From positions 2,027-66,026 of the forward strand of contig JAKVCR010000019.1 in assembly GCA_022448985.1 (NCBI GenBank): a stretch of DNA of 64,000 nt, in the 5' to 3' direction. The stretch is from Roseibacillus sp. (GTDB lineage Bacteria; Verrucomicrobiota; Verrucomicrobiia; Verrucomicrobiales; Akkermansiaceae). A program made the translations under genes and the position numbers. Below are positions 8,911 to 17,397 of the stretch, in pieces (position 1 is the stretch's first letter; each line of letters starts with the position of its first letter). The notes under the pieces were generated by a model. The model saw only the letters and a program-made list of their open reading frames with translations. It searched no databases and was not told the origin of the DNA.

Positions 8911-9914
8911 AAGTAAATGTTCCAGTAAAGGGAGGGATGGCGGTCAAGACGACCGCGCGTCTTCGCGTGCGGGGACGGCGGGGCAGCACCATGGTGGCAG
9001 TGTTCTGGCTCATCAGCGTCATGGCTCTCTATATCTTCACCGCGATCGAGTTGATGAATTACGAAGACCGTCTTGTCTCCGGTCAGGTGGAGGGCGTCCG
9101 GGCCGCCCAGATGGCCGAGATGGGAATCTCAGTGGCCTGTAACCCGGTGGTGGAGCGCTCGGACTACCTTCTGCTTGAACAACGCTTTCCCGGGGATGTC
9201 GGCTTTTCGGCTACAATCGAGTCGGAGGGATCCCGTTTTAATATCAACTCCCTTCTCATGAACCGTGGGGATGGGGCCGATCCAGACAAGGCCCTGTTGC
9301 GTGAAATGTTCGTCGAATGGGGCGCCGAGGAGGAGTTTGCCCAGGAAGTGGTGGATGCCCTCGTGGACTGGGTGGATGAGAATGAACTGGAGGAACTGAA
9401 TGGAGCGGAGTTCCCTTACTACGAGGGGTTGGGATTCCTGAATCGTCCTTATAACCGCCCCTTCTACTCCCTGGATGAGATGAGGTTGGTGCGGGGGATG
9501 GAGGACTTGGAGCGTCTTTATCCCAACTGGCGTAACTGGTTCACGATCTGGAGCAGCGGGGGACTGGATGTCAACGAAGCGGACCCGGAAAAATTGGCCC
9601 GGGCCGCAGAAGTTTCCATCGATGATGCCTCGGCCATCCGGGACCGGGTGCTCGGGGCGGATATGATCCGGGGGACGGAAGACGATCAGCCTTTTAATAA
9701 TAGCGGAGAGGTGCTCGATTTGCTAGGAGTCCCCGACATCCAGCGGATGATCGTGGAGCCCCGTCTTACCGCTAACGATCCGACCACCCGGATCGAATCG
9801 ACTGGCTGGTCCGGTCTGGGCGGGGCGCAGATCAAGCGCCGGATCACCCTGATCGTAAGGAACCGGACGGGCCGCCCATCCATTCTAGAGAGAAAAGTGG
9901 AACAAGTGCCATGA
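8907..9914 (+). CDS. gspK: Type II secretion minor pseudopilin GspK
   Basis: 335 residues, the normal size for GspK, the largest minor pseudopilin. The basic leader (VRGRRGS) precedes TMVAVFWLISVMALYIF; like other GspK proteins it lacks the usual Phe-Thr-Leu-Leu-Glu form of the site. Later segments include EGSRFNINSLL (around residue 110), VVDALVDWVDEN (around 150), and FYSLDEMRLVRGM, all typical of the GspK alpha-domain and its helix-hairpin-helix-like part (DVNEADPEKLARAAEV). It caps the I-J-K tip and limits pseudopilus length. The start overlaps the gspJ stop as ATGA. Confidence 0.88.
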   Translation: MKVNVPVKGGMAVKTTARLRVRGRRGSTMVAVFWLISVMALYIFTAIELMNYEDRLVSGQVEGVRAAQMAEMGISVACNPVVERSDYLLLEQRFPGDVGFSATIESEGSRFNINSLLMNRGDGADPDKALLREMFVEWGAEEEFAQEVVDALVDWVDENELEELNGAEFPYYEGLGFLNRPYNRPFYSLDEMRLVRGMEDLERLYPNWRNWFTIWSSGGLDVNEADPEKLARAAEVSIDDASAIRDRVLGADMIRGTEDDQPFNNSGEVLDLLGVPDIQRMIVEPRLTANDPTTRIESTGWSGLGGAQIKRRITLIVRNRTGRPSILERKVEQVP

Positions 9915-11230
9915 GTTCAAAGGCAAAAAAGAAAGGCGAGAAGGTTCTCCTGCTGCCCGGGGCTGACGGGTGGGAGGCCTGGACGGGGCTGAATGGTGCC
10001 GGACTTGCTCTCGCTCTGCGTTCGGGGGCCATGCGTGTCCTGGACGTGGGGGGTATCCCATCCGGGGAACTGACCATGGCCTTCCCGGTCCGCGATGTTT
10101 CAGCCCTGCCTTTTCGGGCGCCTACCTCGGATGATGCCCTGCTCAGCGACCTCGCTGAGATGCACCTTGAGCGCATGGGAATGCGTCCCGGGATCAATGC
10201 CGGGGTGCTGAGTGACGTGTTCAAGGTGGGAACGCGTGGGGAAGAGAGCCTTGCGGTGCCAGTGGTGCTGGCCCCGCCCATGGAGGGCCACTTGCCACGG
10301 CGCTCGCCACAACACTTCGACATTTCAGCCCGTTGCCTGCCGTTGCCTTCTGATGGGCTGGTGGTCTGGCGGGAGCTTGGTCGATGGGTGTTCGCTCTTT
10401 CCGAAGAAGGCCAGGCCCTGGAGTTTGAGGCTCTCGCGTCCAGCCAGCTTGGCGAAGACGCGGGACGGGAGATTCGTCTCACGCTCATGCAGCTCGAACT
10501 GCAGGGGCTAATTGATTCCCTGCCCCGGCACTGCTTCATATGGGTTGGGGATGAGGAAGGGCCTCCCGGAGCAGAGGAACTGGCAGCTCTGGGTGCGGGT
10601 ATCGGCCTCAGTGGACCGGCCACGGTGGCGGCCAAGCCGGCCCCGATCCTTCCCGCCCGGTTGAGCCAGTTACTACCGGCAGATGTGCGTGCGGAACGGG
10701 TTGCGAGGCGTAAGAAGTTACAGATTATTGCGGGTGCGGCTGCGGCGTTAGTCCTCTATCTCGGGGTGATAGGCATCCTGGGGTTAAGCCTTGTGAAGGC
10801 TAGGAAGGATGCGGCCAAGGCCCTTGAGGACTACACTCCGTATGCCGACGTCTACGAAGACGGGAAGCGGCATGAACAGAAGTGGAAGGAACTCCAGCCG
10901 GTGGTGGAACAGGATCATAACGCCGTGGAACTGCTCTATCACTGCATGCGAGCCCGGGGAGGAGAGGAAGGCGTGCGTCTTGACCGCGCTGATATCTCCA
11001 ACCAGCTCCAGGTCAACATCGACGGCGAGGTGCTGGAGTTGACTCCTATTCGGGATATCCGGCTCCAGGGAAAGGCAGATGAACTGGGGCAGGCAACCGC
11101 ATTTGACGAGGCCCTCAAGAGAGCGCGCGGACTGGGTGACTATCAGTGGACTACGCCGCCGCCACAGGCCAAAGGCGACAAGTGGTCCTTTCAGTATGAA
11201 GCTAGACTTAAGGGGCCGGAGGAACAGTAA
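9911..11230 (+). CDS. gspL: Type II secretion assembly protein, GspL-like
   Basis: 439 residues with an actin-like cytoplasmic N-terminal half (roughly 1-265), one transmembrane helix near residues 273-295 (IIAGAAAALVLYLGVIGILG) and a periplasmic C-terminal domain (about 300-439). This layout matches GspL, which links the cytoplasmic ATPase GspE to GspM. The gene starts ATGA-overlapped with gspK and ends 2 bases before the GspM-like gene. Sequence similarity to well-studied GspL is weak by eye, so the call rests on topology and gene order. A PilM/PilN-type fusion is the alternative. Confidence 0.7.
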   Translation: MSSKAKKKGEKVLLLPGADGWEAWTGLNGAGLALALRSGAMRVLDVGGIPSGELTMAFPVRDVSALPFRAPTSDDALLSDLAEMHLERMGMRPGINAGVLSDVFKVGTRGEESLAVPVVLAPPMEGHLPRRSPQHFDISARCLPLPSDGLVVWRELGRWVFALSEEGQALEFEALASSQLGEDAGREIRLTLMQLELQGLIDSLPRHCFIWVGDEEGPPGAEELAALGAGIGLSGPATVAAKPAPILPARLSQLLPADVRAERVARRKKLQIIAGAAAALVLYLGVIGILGLSLVKARKDAAKALEDYTPYADVYEDGKRHEQKWKELQPVVEQDHNAVELLYHCMRARGGEEGVRLDRADISNQLQVNIDGEVLELTPIRDIRLQGKADELGQATAFDEALKRARGLGDYQWTTPPPQAKGDKWSFQYEARLKGPEEQ

Positions 11231-11232
11231 CG

Positions 11233-11790
11233 ATGAGCGATCGAGAAAAAAAACTGGGTATCCTCGTGGTAATCCTCGTGTTTGTGGTTGTGAACCTCGG
11301 GGTTTTCAAGCTGTGGTATCTGCCCCGTAAGGAGGAGGCGAAGAGCCAGGCCAAGGAGTTCGCAGATATGAAAAAAGAGGCCCTGGAAGCGATCAGTGCA
11401 CAGGATTCAAGGCGGGCAGAGATCGAGTGGCTCGAACGTAGTGAACAGAGGCAGCGGAAGAGTTCGCAGAAAGCCCTGGCTGACCTGGAGGCGCTGGCCA
11501 ACCGGGAGGCGAAGCGGCGGGGCCTGACTGTGAAGCGAGTCAAGCCCATGACCGGGATTGAGGGTGATAAACTCCAATTCTTCCGGGCCCGGGTGGAAAT
11601 TGAAGTGAGCGGACGGGAGCAGGTGCTTTTCCAGTGGATTGATCGCCTGAATTCCCCCTCCGAACTGCGGACCGCCACCAGTCTGCGAATCAACCCCAAG
11701 AAGGATGATGATACCCAGGTCGACTGCGCGGTGGTGCTTGAGCAGTGGTTTGTTCCCGAGGGAAGAGATGAAGCCGAGAGCACTACTTGA
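11233..11790 (+). CDS. gspM: Type II secretion assembly protein, GspM-like
   Basis: 185 residues: a short cytoplasmic start (MSDREKKLG), one membrane helix (ILVVILVFVVVNLGVFKLWYL), a long charged helix likely to form a coiled coil (about residues 35-95) and a ferredoxin-like C-terminal part (FFRARVEIEVSGREQVLFQW). This is the layout of GspM or PilO, which pairs with GspL in the inner-membrane platform. It follows the GspL-like gene by 2 bases. The family call is by architecture and position, since GspM sequences diverge strongly. Confidence 0.72.
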   Translation: MSDREKKLGILVVILVFVVVNLGVFKLWYLPRKEEAKSQAKEFADMKKEALEAISAQDSRRAEIEWLERSEQRQRKSSQKALADLEALANREAKRRGLTVKRVKPMTGIEGDKLQFFRARVEIEVSGREQVLFQWIDRLNSPSELRTATSLRINPKKDDDTQVDCAVVLEQWFVPEGRDEAESTT

Positions 11791-11816
11791 AGACCCTTTT
11801 GACTAAGATTTCAGCC

Positions 11817-12422
11817 ATGAAGAGACCCCTCCTATCCCTGATCTCCCGTTGCGTCGCCTCCCTGCTGATGCTCGCAGTGGGAGCAGCGTTCGCCGATGTT
11901 CCGGCCAAGAAGCCACTGGCCCGCTACAGTGAGCTGTGGACCAAGTCCGCCTTCACGGTGCCACCGCCGCCTCCGGAGGTGGAGGTGGAAGAGGATAATC
12001 CCCTCGATGACTACACCCTGGCGGGTACCTGTGAGGTGAAAGGGGGCTGGTTCGTGGTCCTGATCAACAAGAAGGAGCGCGATAAACGCATCCGCCTGCA
12101 CCCGGGTGAGGAGAACGACCAGGGTTTCGAGGTGGTGAAGGTCGACCGGGGTAAGGGCTTCATGGATACCAAGGTTGAGATCAAGAATCGCAGCGGAAAG
12201 ATTGGCATGGTGGAGTATGATAAGAAGTTCATCGTGCTCAAGAAGGCCACCCCGAGGGCTCCCGTGGGCAAGAAGCCGGTTACGAAGCCGGGACAGCGCC
12301 CTCCCACCAGCCGTGGGCCAACCCCGCCAAGCTCGAGTCGATCCAGCAGTTCATCGAGCCGTCCGTCGTCGTCCAGCAGCAAGGCGCGCACCCGCCGTAT
12401 TCCTAATCCTCCCAGCCGCTAA
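11817..12422 (+). CDS. Exported protein in secretion operon, possible GspC/PilP-like
   Basis: I choose ATG 11817, giving 201 residues and a signal-like start (MKRPLLSLISRCVASLLM, cleavage near AFADVP). A TTG at 11787 overlapping the gspM stop is an alternative. After a proline cluster (VPPPPPEVEVEE) comes a small beta-rich domain, DYTLAGTCEVKGGWFVVLIN through GKIGMVEYDKKFIVL. This loosely resembles the periplasmic domain of GspC or PilP, which contacts the secretin. The last 60 residues are low complexity, rich in Pro, Ser and Arg. It sits between gspM and gspD, where a partner of the secretin would be expected. The functional call is inference only. Confidence 0.6.
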   Translation: MKRPLLSLISRCVASLLMLAVGAAFADVPAKKPLARYSELWTKSAFTVPPPPPEVEVEEDNPLDDYTLAGTCEVKGGWFVVLINKKERDKRIRLHPGEENDQGFEVVKVDRGKGFMDTKVEIKNRSGKIGMVEYDKKFIVLKKATPRAPVGKKPVTKPGQRPPTSRGPTPPSSSRSSSSSSRPSSSSSKARTRRIPNPPSR

Positions 12423-12453
12423 AGGCTCCATCACTTTCCGACTTTAAAGATCC

Positions 12454-15072
12454 ATGAGACCAACGATTGCACCCAGCCTCCTTCTGGCCCTGACCCTGCC
12501 CCTGGCTGCGCAGGAGAATGCTCCCCCTGCTCCTGCTCCGGCGCCTGCGGTTCCTGCCGAGAATCCTGCAAATCCGCCTGCCCCGGCCCCAGCGCCTGCA
12601 GCTCCTGCCGAGAATCCTGCAAATCCTCCTGCCCCGGCTCCAGCGCCTGCTCCTCCTGGTCTTGTTCCCCCGGGTCTTGTTCCCCCGGCGCCGGGAGATA
12701 ATCCGGCCCTCCCGGCAAATCCTGATCCGCAGGATCCCGTTCCCGGGCCTGCGCCCGCGGCGATCGTGGGTGCTCCCGATCCAAATTTGCCGGCCCAGTT
12801 GAATGCCGCCAACCTTAACGGACAGGATATCGCAGAGCTCTATCACACCTACACCGGTAAGAAGGTCCTGGTAAGCCAGGAAGCTTCCGCGGCGGAAGTC
12901 TCTTTTATTGTGCCAGGGCAGATGACCTATGCCGAGGCCGCCAAGGTTATGGAGAAACGCCTTGTGATGGAAGGTCTCGAGCTCATTCCAGACGATGACG
13001 ATCAGAGCTTCGTTAAACTGGTCCTCGCCAATTCCCAGACAAGCGGGCCAAAGCCCTCGGGTCCTCCGGTGGGTGACAACATTGCCGATCTGGAAAGCCA
13101 GGTCTCAGCCGACGGTTTCGTGACCTATGTGATGGCCCTGCAGTATCTCAAGCCTGATGATGCGCTGCGCGCCTTCCAGTCGGTGGTGCAGCAGTTTGGA
13201 TCAGCCGGGACGGTAGCGGCCATTCCCAATGCCGGATCGGTGGTGATTTCTGGCAACCTGCCACTCGTGCGCATGCTGGTGGAACTGAAGGATCGGATTG
13301 ATGTTCCCTCTGCCCAGGTTGGAACCAAATTCGTGGAGGTGACCTTCGCCGACGTGGAGGATCTGTCCGCCCGGCTCAATGAGATCTTCAACAACCAGCG
13401 CCAGAGTAATGCCACTGCCGGGGTGAGTCGGAGCACGAACCGGCCCGCCACGAGGAATCCGGCCGCGCCCCCTCTGCCTAACGCCCCTGCTGCCGCCAAT
13501 GCGGCCAACGCGGCCAATGTTGCCGGAGGAGCTTCCTCATCCGGGGAAGATACCCCCATCAATATTATTCCACAACCGAGGACGAGCCGCATCTTCCTGA
13601 TGGGTCGCCCCGTGGACATCATATTCGTGGAAGGTCTTATCGCGGACTTTGATGCACCCAGCTCCAAGCGGAACTTCCTGCGCAAGAAGCTGCAATACCT
13701 GCCCGTGACCGAGTTTATCCCGGTCGCGGCGGATGCGCTGGAGCGGACCCTGGAAACCACGTCCGGTGGGGGAGGGGGAAGTGCCCGTCGTAGTTCCTCG
13801 AGTGTGACCGGTCGGACCAGTAGCACGAGTAATCGCAGCAGTTTGGGCACGAACAACCGAAGTTCCTTTGGAGCCGGGGGAACGGGTGGAACCGGTGGCG
13901 GATCGAGGGCTCAGCTTGCCCAGCAGGATATCCAGACCGCGCCCGAGTCGATCCTGATCGGCAAGACCCTCCTGGTGGGTGACAATATTTCCAACAGCAT
14001 CGTGGTCAATGGACCGCCGCACCATATCGAGATCGTGCAGGATCTCGTGAATGAACTGGACCAACCGTCGGAGCAGGTGGCCATCACCGCGGTTTTTGCC
14101 CGCTATGATCTGGGGAAGGACCGGAGCTTTGGAGTGGACCTGGCCCGGTTGCTGGGGGGTGACAATGACTTCAGAGGAGCGGTGCAGAATCGTAATGGGG
14201 TCCCCTCCGTGATCGACCCCGATACCCTGATCGACTTCAATTCGCTGCTCACGGCTCCGGGATCGGCGGCCGGTGGCCTCTCGGCCTATGCCGTGATCGG
14301 GGACAACTTCGGGGTGTTCGTGAATGCGCTGGAGACGAACAGGAACTTCACAGCCATTTCGCGTCCGACGATCTTCACGACCAATAACGGCATTGCACGG
14401 ATCAGTTCCGGATCGCGGATTGCAGTGCCCACCAGTACTTTCCAGGGAGGGACGCAGACCGGGTTCTCCACGAACGTGGAGTTTCGTGACATCGTGCTCG
14501 AATTGGAAGTGCGTCCGCTGGTGAACTCCGGGGATGAGGTGACGCTCGAAATCTCTCTGGTGCGGGACAATATCGGGGATAATCGCGCCATCCAGGGATT
14601 CGGGGAGGTGCCTGACATTGACACGGACGAAATTTCGACGCGGGTGACAGTGCCCAACCGTTCGACAATCGTACTGGGAGGATTGATCACGGAGTCGGAT
14701 ACCCGGACCGGATCGGGCGTGCCGTTCCTGGGTTCCATTCCCTTCCTTGGCAAGTTTCTCGGCCTCAACAGTAAGGACATTCTACGGGAGGAACTAGTCA
14801 TTCTCATTCACCCCTCCATCCTGACCGACTATGACCAAGTGGAGAAATTTCAGCGAGATTACGATGCAGAGAGCCGGGTTGCGCCACGGGCCCGGGCTTC
14901 GGTCGGACAGGGCGTCCTGCCCCCCCGCGGGTCCCTGCCGTCCAACCAGGCGAATAACCCGAATGCGGGTGCGGGCCAGGCTGTCCCGGTGGAGGGAAGC
15001 CCGGATGCCTCGCGTGGTTCGCTCATGACTTCTCCGGTCCACCGCGCCATGCGCAACAAGCAGCGGCGCTAG
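12454..15072 (+). CDS. gspD: Type II secretion outer-membrane secretin GspD
   Basis: 872 residues. A signal peptide (LLLALTLPLAAQE) is followed by about 90 residues rich in Pro and Ala, then N-domains (NLNGQDIAELYHTYTGKKVL near 115-135, ALQYLKPDDALRAFQSVVQQ near 230, further N-domain repeats to about 520) and the secretin core. The core shows VTVPNRSTIVLGGLI and VPFLGSIPFLGKFLG, hallmark secretin sequences, and ends with ELVILIHPSIL. It forms the outer-membrane channel of the system. Gly/Ser-rich linkers (around residues 440-490) split the third N-domain region. The C-terminal 80 residues are variable. The Pro/Ala N-terminal extension is unusual for GspD. Confidence 0.92.
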   Translation: MRPTIAPSLLLALTLPLAAQENAPPAPAPAPAVPAENPANPPAPAPAPAAPAENPANPPAPAPAPAPPGLVPPGLVPPAPGDNPALPANPDPQDPVPGPAPAAIVGAPDPNLPAQLNAANLNGQDIAELYHTYTGKKVLVSQEASAAEVSFIVPGQMTYAEAAKVMEKRLVMEGLELIPDDDDQSFVKLVLANSQTSGPKPSGPPVGDNIADLESQVSADGFVTYVMALQYLKPDDALRAFQSVVQQFGSAGTVAAIPNAGSVVISGNLPLVRMLVELKDRIDVPSAQVGTKFVEVTFADVEDLSARLNEIFNNQRQSNATAGVSRSTNRPATRNPAAPPLPNAPAAANAANAANVAGGASSSGEDTPINIIPQPRTSRIFLMGRPVDIIFVEGLIADFDAPSSKRNFLRKKLQYLPVTEFIPVAADALERTLETTSGGGGGSARRSSSSVTGRTSSTSNRSSLGTNNRSSFGAGGTGGTGGGSRAQLAQQDIQTAPESILIGKTLLVGDNISNSIVVNGPPHHIEIVQDLVNELDQPSEQVAITAVFARYDLGKDRSFGVDLARLLGGDNDFRGAVQNRNGVPSVIDPDTLIDFNSLLTAPGSAAGGLSAYAVIGDNFGVFVNALETNRNFTAISRPTIFTTNNGIARISSGSRIAVPTSTFQGGTQTGFSTNVEFRDIVLELEVRPLVNSGDEVTLEISLVRDNIGDNRAIQGFGEVPDIDTDEISTRVTVPNRSTIVLGGLITESDTRTGSGVPFLGSIPFLGKFLGLNSKDILREELVILIHPSILTDYDQVEKFQRDYDAESRVAPRARASVGQGVLPPRGSLPSNQANNPNAGAGQAVPVEGSPDASRGSLMTSPVHRAMRNKQRR
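12541..12642 (+). repeat. Two tandem 51-bp repeats in gspD
   Basis: Units 12541-12591 and 12592-12642 are nearly identical and each encode 17 residues of the form APAxPAENPANPPAPAP. They make up part of the Pro/Ala-rich segment after the secretin signal peptide. Synonymous differences are few, which suggests a recent duplication or slippage. Confidence 0.85.
12658..12687 (+). repeat. Two perfect 15-bp tandem repeats in gspD
   Basis: Units 12658-12672 and 12673-12687 are identical and encode GLVPP twice, directly after the 51-bp repeats in the same Pro-rich segment of the secretin. Confidence 0.85.
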
Positions 15073-15196
15073 GGGATAGCAGGGCCAGAATCACTGGCGC
15101 ACTCGATTGAGCGGGACTATTTTTCCGTGCTAACCGGGCGCTTGCCATGTCGGGCGGAAGCGGCTTCATTAGCGCCCCACGCAAAATCCCATTCTA

Positions 15197-16594
15197 ATGG
15201 TCGAAGAATCCAGCGAACAACCGAGTCCCACCGAAATCGGGGTTAAAGACCTTCCCAAGAACCTGAGTGATCTTGTTCTGAAGGCAGATGCCGCCATTGA
15301 GCAGAATAACCTGGAATACGCCGTTAAGTTGCTTCTCTCCGTGCTCAAGATGGAGCCTGGATTTATCGACGGCCGGAAGAAGCTACGTGCCGCCGAGATG
15401 AAAATCGCCGGGCCACCCAAGAAGAAGGGGCTCTTCGGAGGAGGGGGTGCCGGGAAATTGAAGGGGAAGGCCAAGAAGGATCCGGTGGGGGTCATGGAGG
15501 ACATCGAGAAGGAACTGGAGAAGGATCCCTACAATGCCGGGCTCAATGAGTTGCTTCACGATGTGGCTTTCAGCGTCAACATGCTGGACACGGCATCGTT
15601 TGCGCTCGAGACCATCCGGAGGGCGACGCCGGACAACACCAAGCTCCTGCACAAGCTGGCCCAGTTCTACGAGAATCGAAACATGCCGGAAGAGGCAGCC
15701 GGGGTTTACAAGGATATCGTCAAGGCTGATCCCACTGATACTGATGCCGTCAAGGGCGAGAAGGACATGACCGCGCGGGCCTCCATGGCGCGTAGCCAGG
15801 ATTCTTCGGGAGCCTTTGTGAAGAAGGATGATGAGGAGGCCCTTGCTCTGGAGAAGGCATCCAGGGCTGCGATGACGCAGGATCAACTCGAGGAGAAGCG
15901 TGACCGACTCGTCCTTCAATACAACGAGGACGTAAACAATTTCAAAGTCGTAAAGGAGCTGTCTGCCATTTACGAGCAAATGGAAGACTGGGCCATGGCG
16001 CAACAGATGTATGAGTGGGCCCACGGTCTCTCAGCGGGAGACGCGGCTCTAAAGATGAAGGCCAACAACATGAAGGATCGGGCCGGGGAAGAGGAGGTCA
16101 GAAGTCTTGAGGCCCGCGTGGCCGAGAATCCTGATGATGAAGAAGCCCAGACCGCCCTGGAAGAGTTTCAGCAGACGAGGGCGGCTGCCCAGGTGGAGGA
16201 GCGCCAGAAGCGGGTGGATCAAAACCCGACTGATCCCCAGCTTCGCTACGATCTGGGTCAGGCCCTCTACCATGCAGGGGAATACAGCGAGGCCATTCCT
16301 CACCTCCAGCAGGCCACCCGAAACCCGCACATTCGCACCCGGGTCCTCCTGCTCCTGGGCCGCACCTTCGATGCCAAGGGAATGAGCGACATGGCCATCA
16401 AGCAGCTAGCGGATGCCAACGCCGAGTTGACCGTGATGGACAAGACCAAGAAGGAGGTTCTGTATGAACTCGGCCTTATCCATGACAAGGTGGAGAGTAA
16501 GGACGAGGCGCTGGACTGCTTCAAGCAGATCTACGAGGTCGACTACGGCTACCGGGATGTTGCCCACCGGGTGGAATCTTCCTACGCCGGATAG
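15197..16594 (+). CDS. Tetratricopeptide-repeat protein of unknown role
   Basis: 465 residues, acidic and helical, without a signal peptide. TPR-like units can be seen around residues 25-65 (LVLKADAAIEQNNLEYAVKL), 105-195 (DVAFSVNMLDTASFALETIR, HKLAQFYENRNMPEEAAGVY), 255-275 and 350-440 (RYDLGQALYHAGEYSEAIPH). A Gly/Lys-rich linker (KKKGLFGGGGAGKLKGK) separates the first unit from the rest. TPR proteins act as scaffolds. It lies 124 bases after gspD in the same direction, so a link with secretion is possible but not shown. The gene ends in a convergent junction with the Nudix gene. Confidence 0.75.
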   Translation: MVEESSEQPSPTEIGVKDLPKNLSDLVLKADAAIEQNNLEYAVKLLLSVLKMEPGFIDGRKKLRAAEMKIAGPPKKKGLFGGGGAGKLKGKAKKDPVGVMEDIEKELEKDPYNAGLNELLHDVAFSVNMLDTASFALETIRRATPDNTKLLHKLAQFYENRNMPEEAAGVYKDIVKADPTDTDAVKGEKDMTARASMARSQDSSGAFVKKDDEEALALEKASRAAMTQDQLEEKRDRLVLQYNEDVNNFKVVKELSAIYEQMEDWAMAQQMYEWAHGLSAGDAALKMKANNMKDRAGEEEVRSLEARVAENPDDEEAQTALEEFQQTRAAAQVEERQKRVDQNPTDPQLRYDLGQALYHAGEYSEAIPHLQQATRNPHIRTRVLLLLGRTFDAKGMSDMAIKQLADANAELTVMDKTKKEVLYELGLIHDKVESKDEALDCFKQIYEVDYGYRDVAHRVESSYAG

Positions 16595-16633
16595 GTGCCG
16601 AGCGGAGAAAGAGTGACGTGGCAAGCGTCCGGG

Positions 16634-16673
16634 TTCAGGGTCATTTGGCCCTTGTGACCATTGGTTCCCTGAA
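16634..16673. terminator. Possible bidirectional terminator hairpin
   Basis: TTCAGGG (16634-16640) pairs with CCCTGAA (16667-16673), and inside it GGTCA (16639-16643) can pair with TGACC (16655-16659). The two stems share bases and so are partly alternative. The hairpin sits between the convergent TPR and Nudix genes. There is no clear T-run, so the call is tentative. Confidence 0.35.
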
Positions 16674-16690
16674 TGGTGGATCTGTAGCGA

Positions 16691-17305
16691 TCAGAACTCG
16701 TCCATGGTATCCACGCAGAAGCGGGACCAGGATTCCAGTGAATCGTAGAGGGGTCCCTTGAGGGTCTCGGTGGCCTGGAATTGGAGGTCGGCAAGAGCGT
16801 CCTCCCGGGCGTTCACCTTTTCATCGGGCAGTTCAAAGAGGTGAACGACCCCGAGATGCACCTGTCCCACCGCATTGCTGTCGTCATTGAGGAGGGCAAC
16901 AATGCGTTGTGCAGGGCGGGAGGAGAGCACGAGTTCCTCCTCGATCTCGCGTTCCACACCAGCCATGTAGGTGGCGTGGCCAAGGGGATCGCCGCGTTCA
17001 TCGACGGGATTGATGTGGCCACCAATGCCGAGGGAGCCGAGGGCGTGAAGCCTGCTTTCGCCACCTGATTTTCCGCGCACGTAGTGAAGGTAGCGATCCC
17101 GGTGGCGAAAGAGCGAGTAGGGGATGATCTGCTTGTGCCCCGGATCCTCTTCCGCGGTTTCACGATCCATGAAGAAATTATTGGATGGGTTCAGGAGGGC
17201 AGGGATGTAGCGTTCGGTATCGGTGCTGAGCCCCTGGAAGGCCCCTAGTTCGTCGAACAGTCTGCGCGGGACAACCAGGATCTGTTCGCCATCGTACTTG
17301 GACAT
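16691..17305 (-). CDS. Nudix hydrolase family protein
   Basis: 204 residues, cytoplasmic. The Nudix box is visible as GGHINPVDE at about residues 95-103 followed later by REIEEELVL, giving the metal-binding R-E-x-x-E-E core; the spacing in the first half of the box is longer than the consensus. An N-terminal part (YDGEQILVVPRRLFDELGAF) and a C-terminal part (LESWSRFCVDTMDEF) flank it, as in small stand-alone Nudix proteins. It would cleave a nucleoside diphosphate linked to another moiety; the substrate cannot be told. It is transcribed leftward, convergent with the TPR gene. Confidence 0.75.
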   Translation of the reverse strand: MSKYDGEQILVVPRRLFDELGAFQGLSTDTERYIPALLNPSNNFFMDRETAEEDPGHKQIIPYSLFRHRDRYLHYVRGKSGGESRLHALGSLGIGGHINPVDERGDPLGHATYMAGVEREIEEELVLSSRPAQRIVALLNDDSNAVGQVHLGVVHLFELPDEKVNAREDALADLQFQATETLKGPLYDSLESWSRFCVDTMDEF

Positions 17306-17397
17306 GGTTCAGGCTGGGACGGAACGGTTGTGATCCGAAACGTTAATTTGGAGTCGTGGTGGGAACATCTGTTAAGAACTGTCACAGGGTTCTGCAC

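Noticed and set aside
12541-12687. Tandem repeats as a possible CRISPR array.
   Set aside because: They are directly adjacent, with no spacers, and are in frame within gspD, so they are coding repeats.
12454-15072. Secretin as a type IV pilus PilQ.
   Set aside because: The upstream genes are pseudopilins G-H-I-J-K rather than pilus genes, so type II secretion is the better fit.
16595-16690. Possible tRNA-like fold between the TPR and Nudix genes.
   Set aside because: The paired segments do not give a cloverleaf or a recognisable T-loop; a terminator between convergent genes is the simpler reading.
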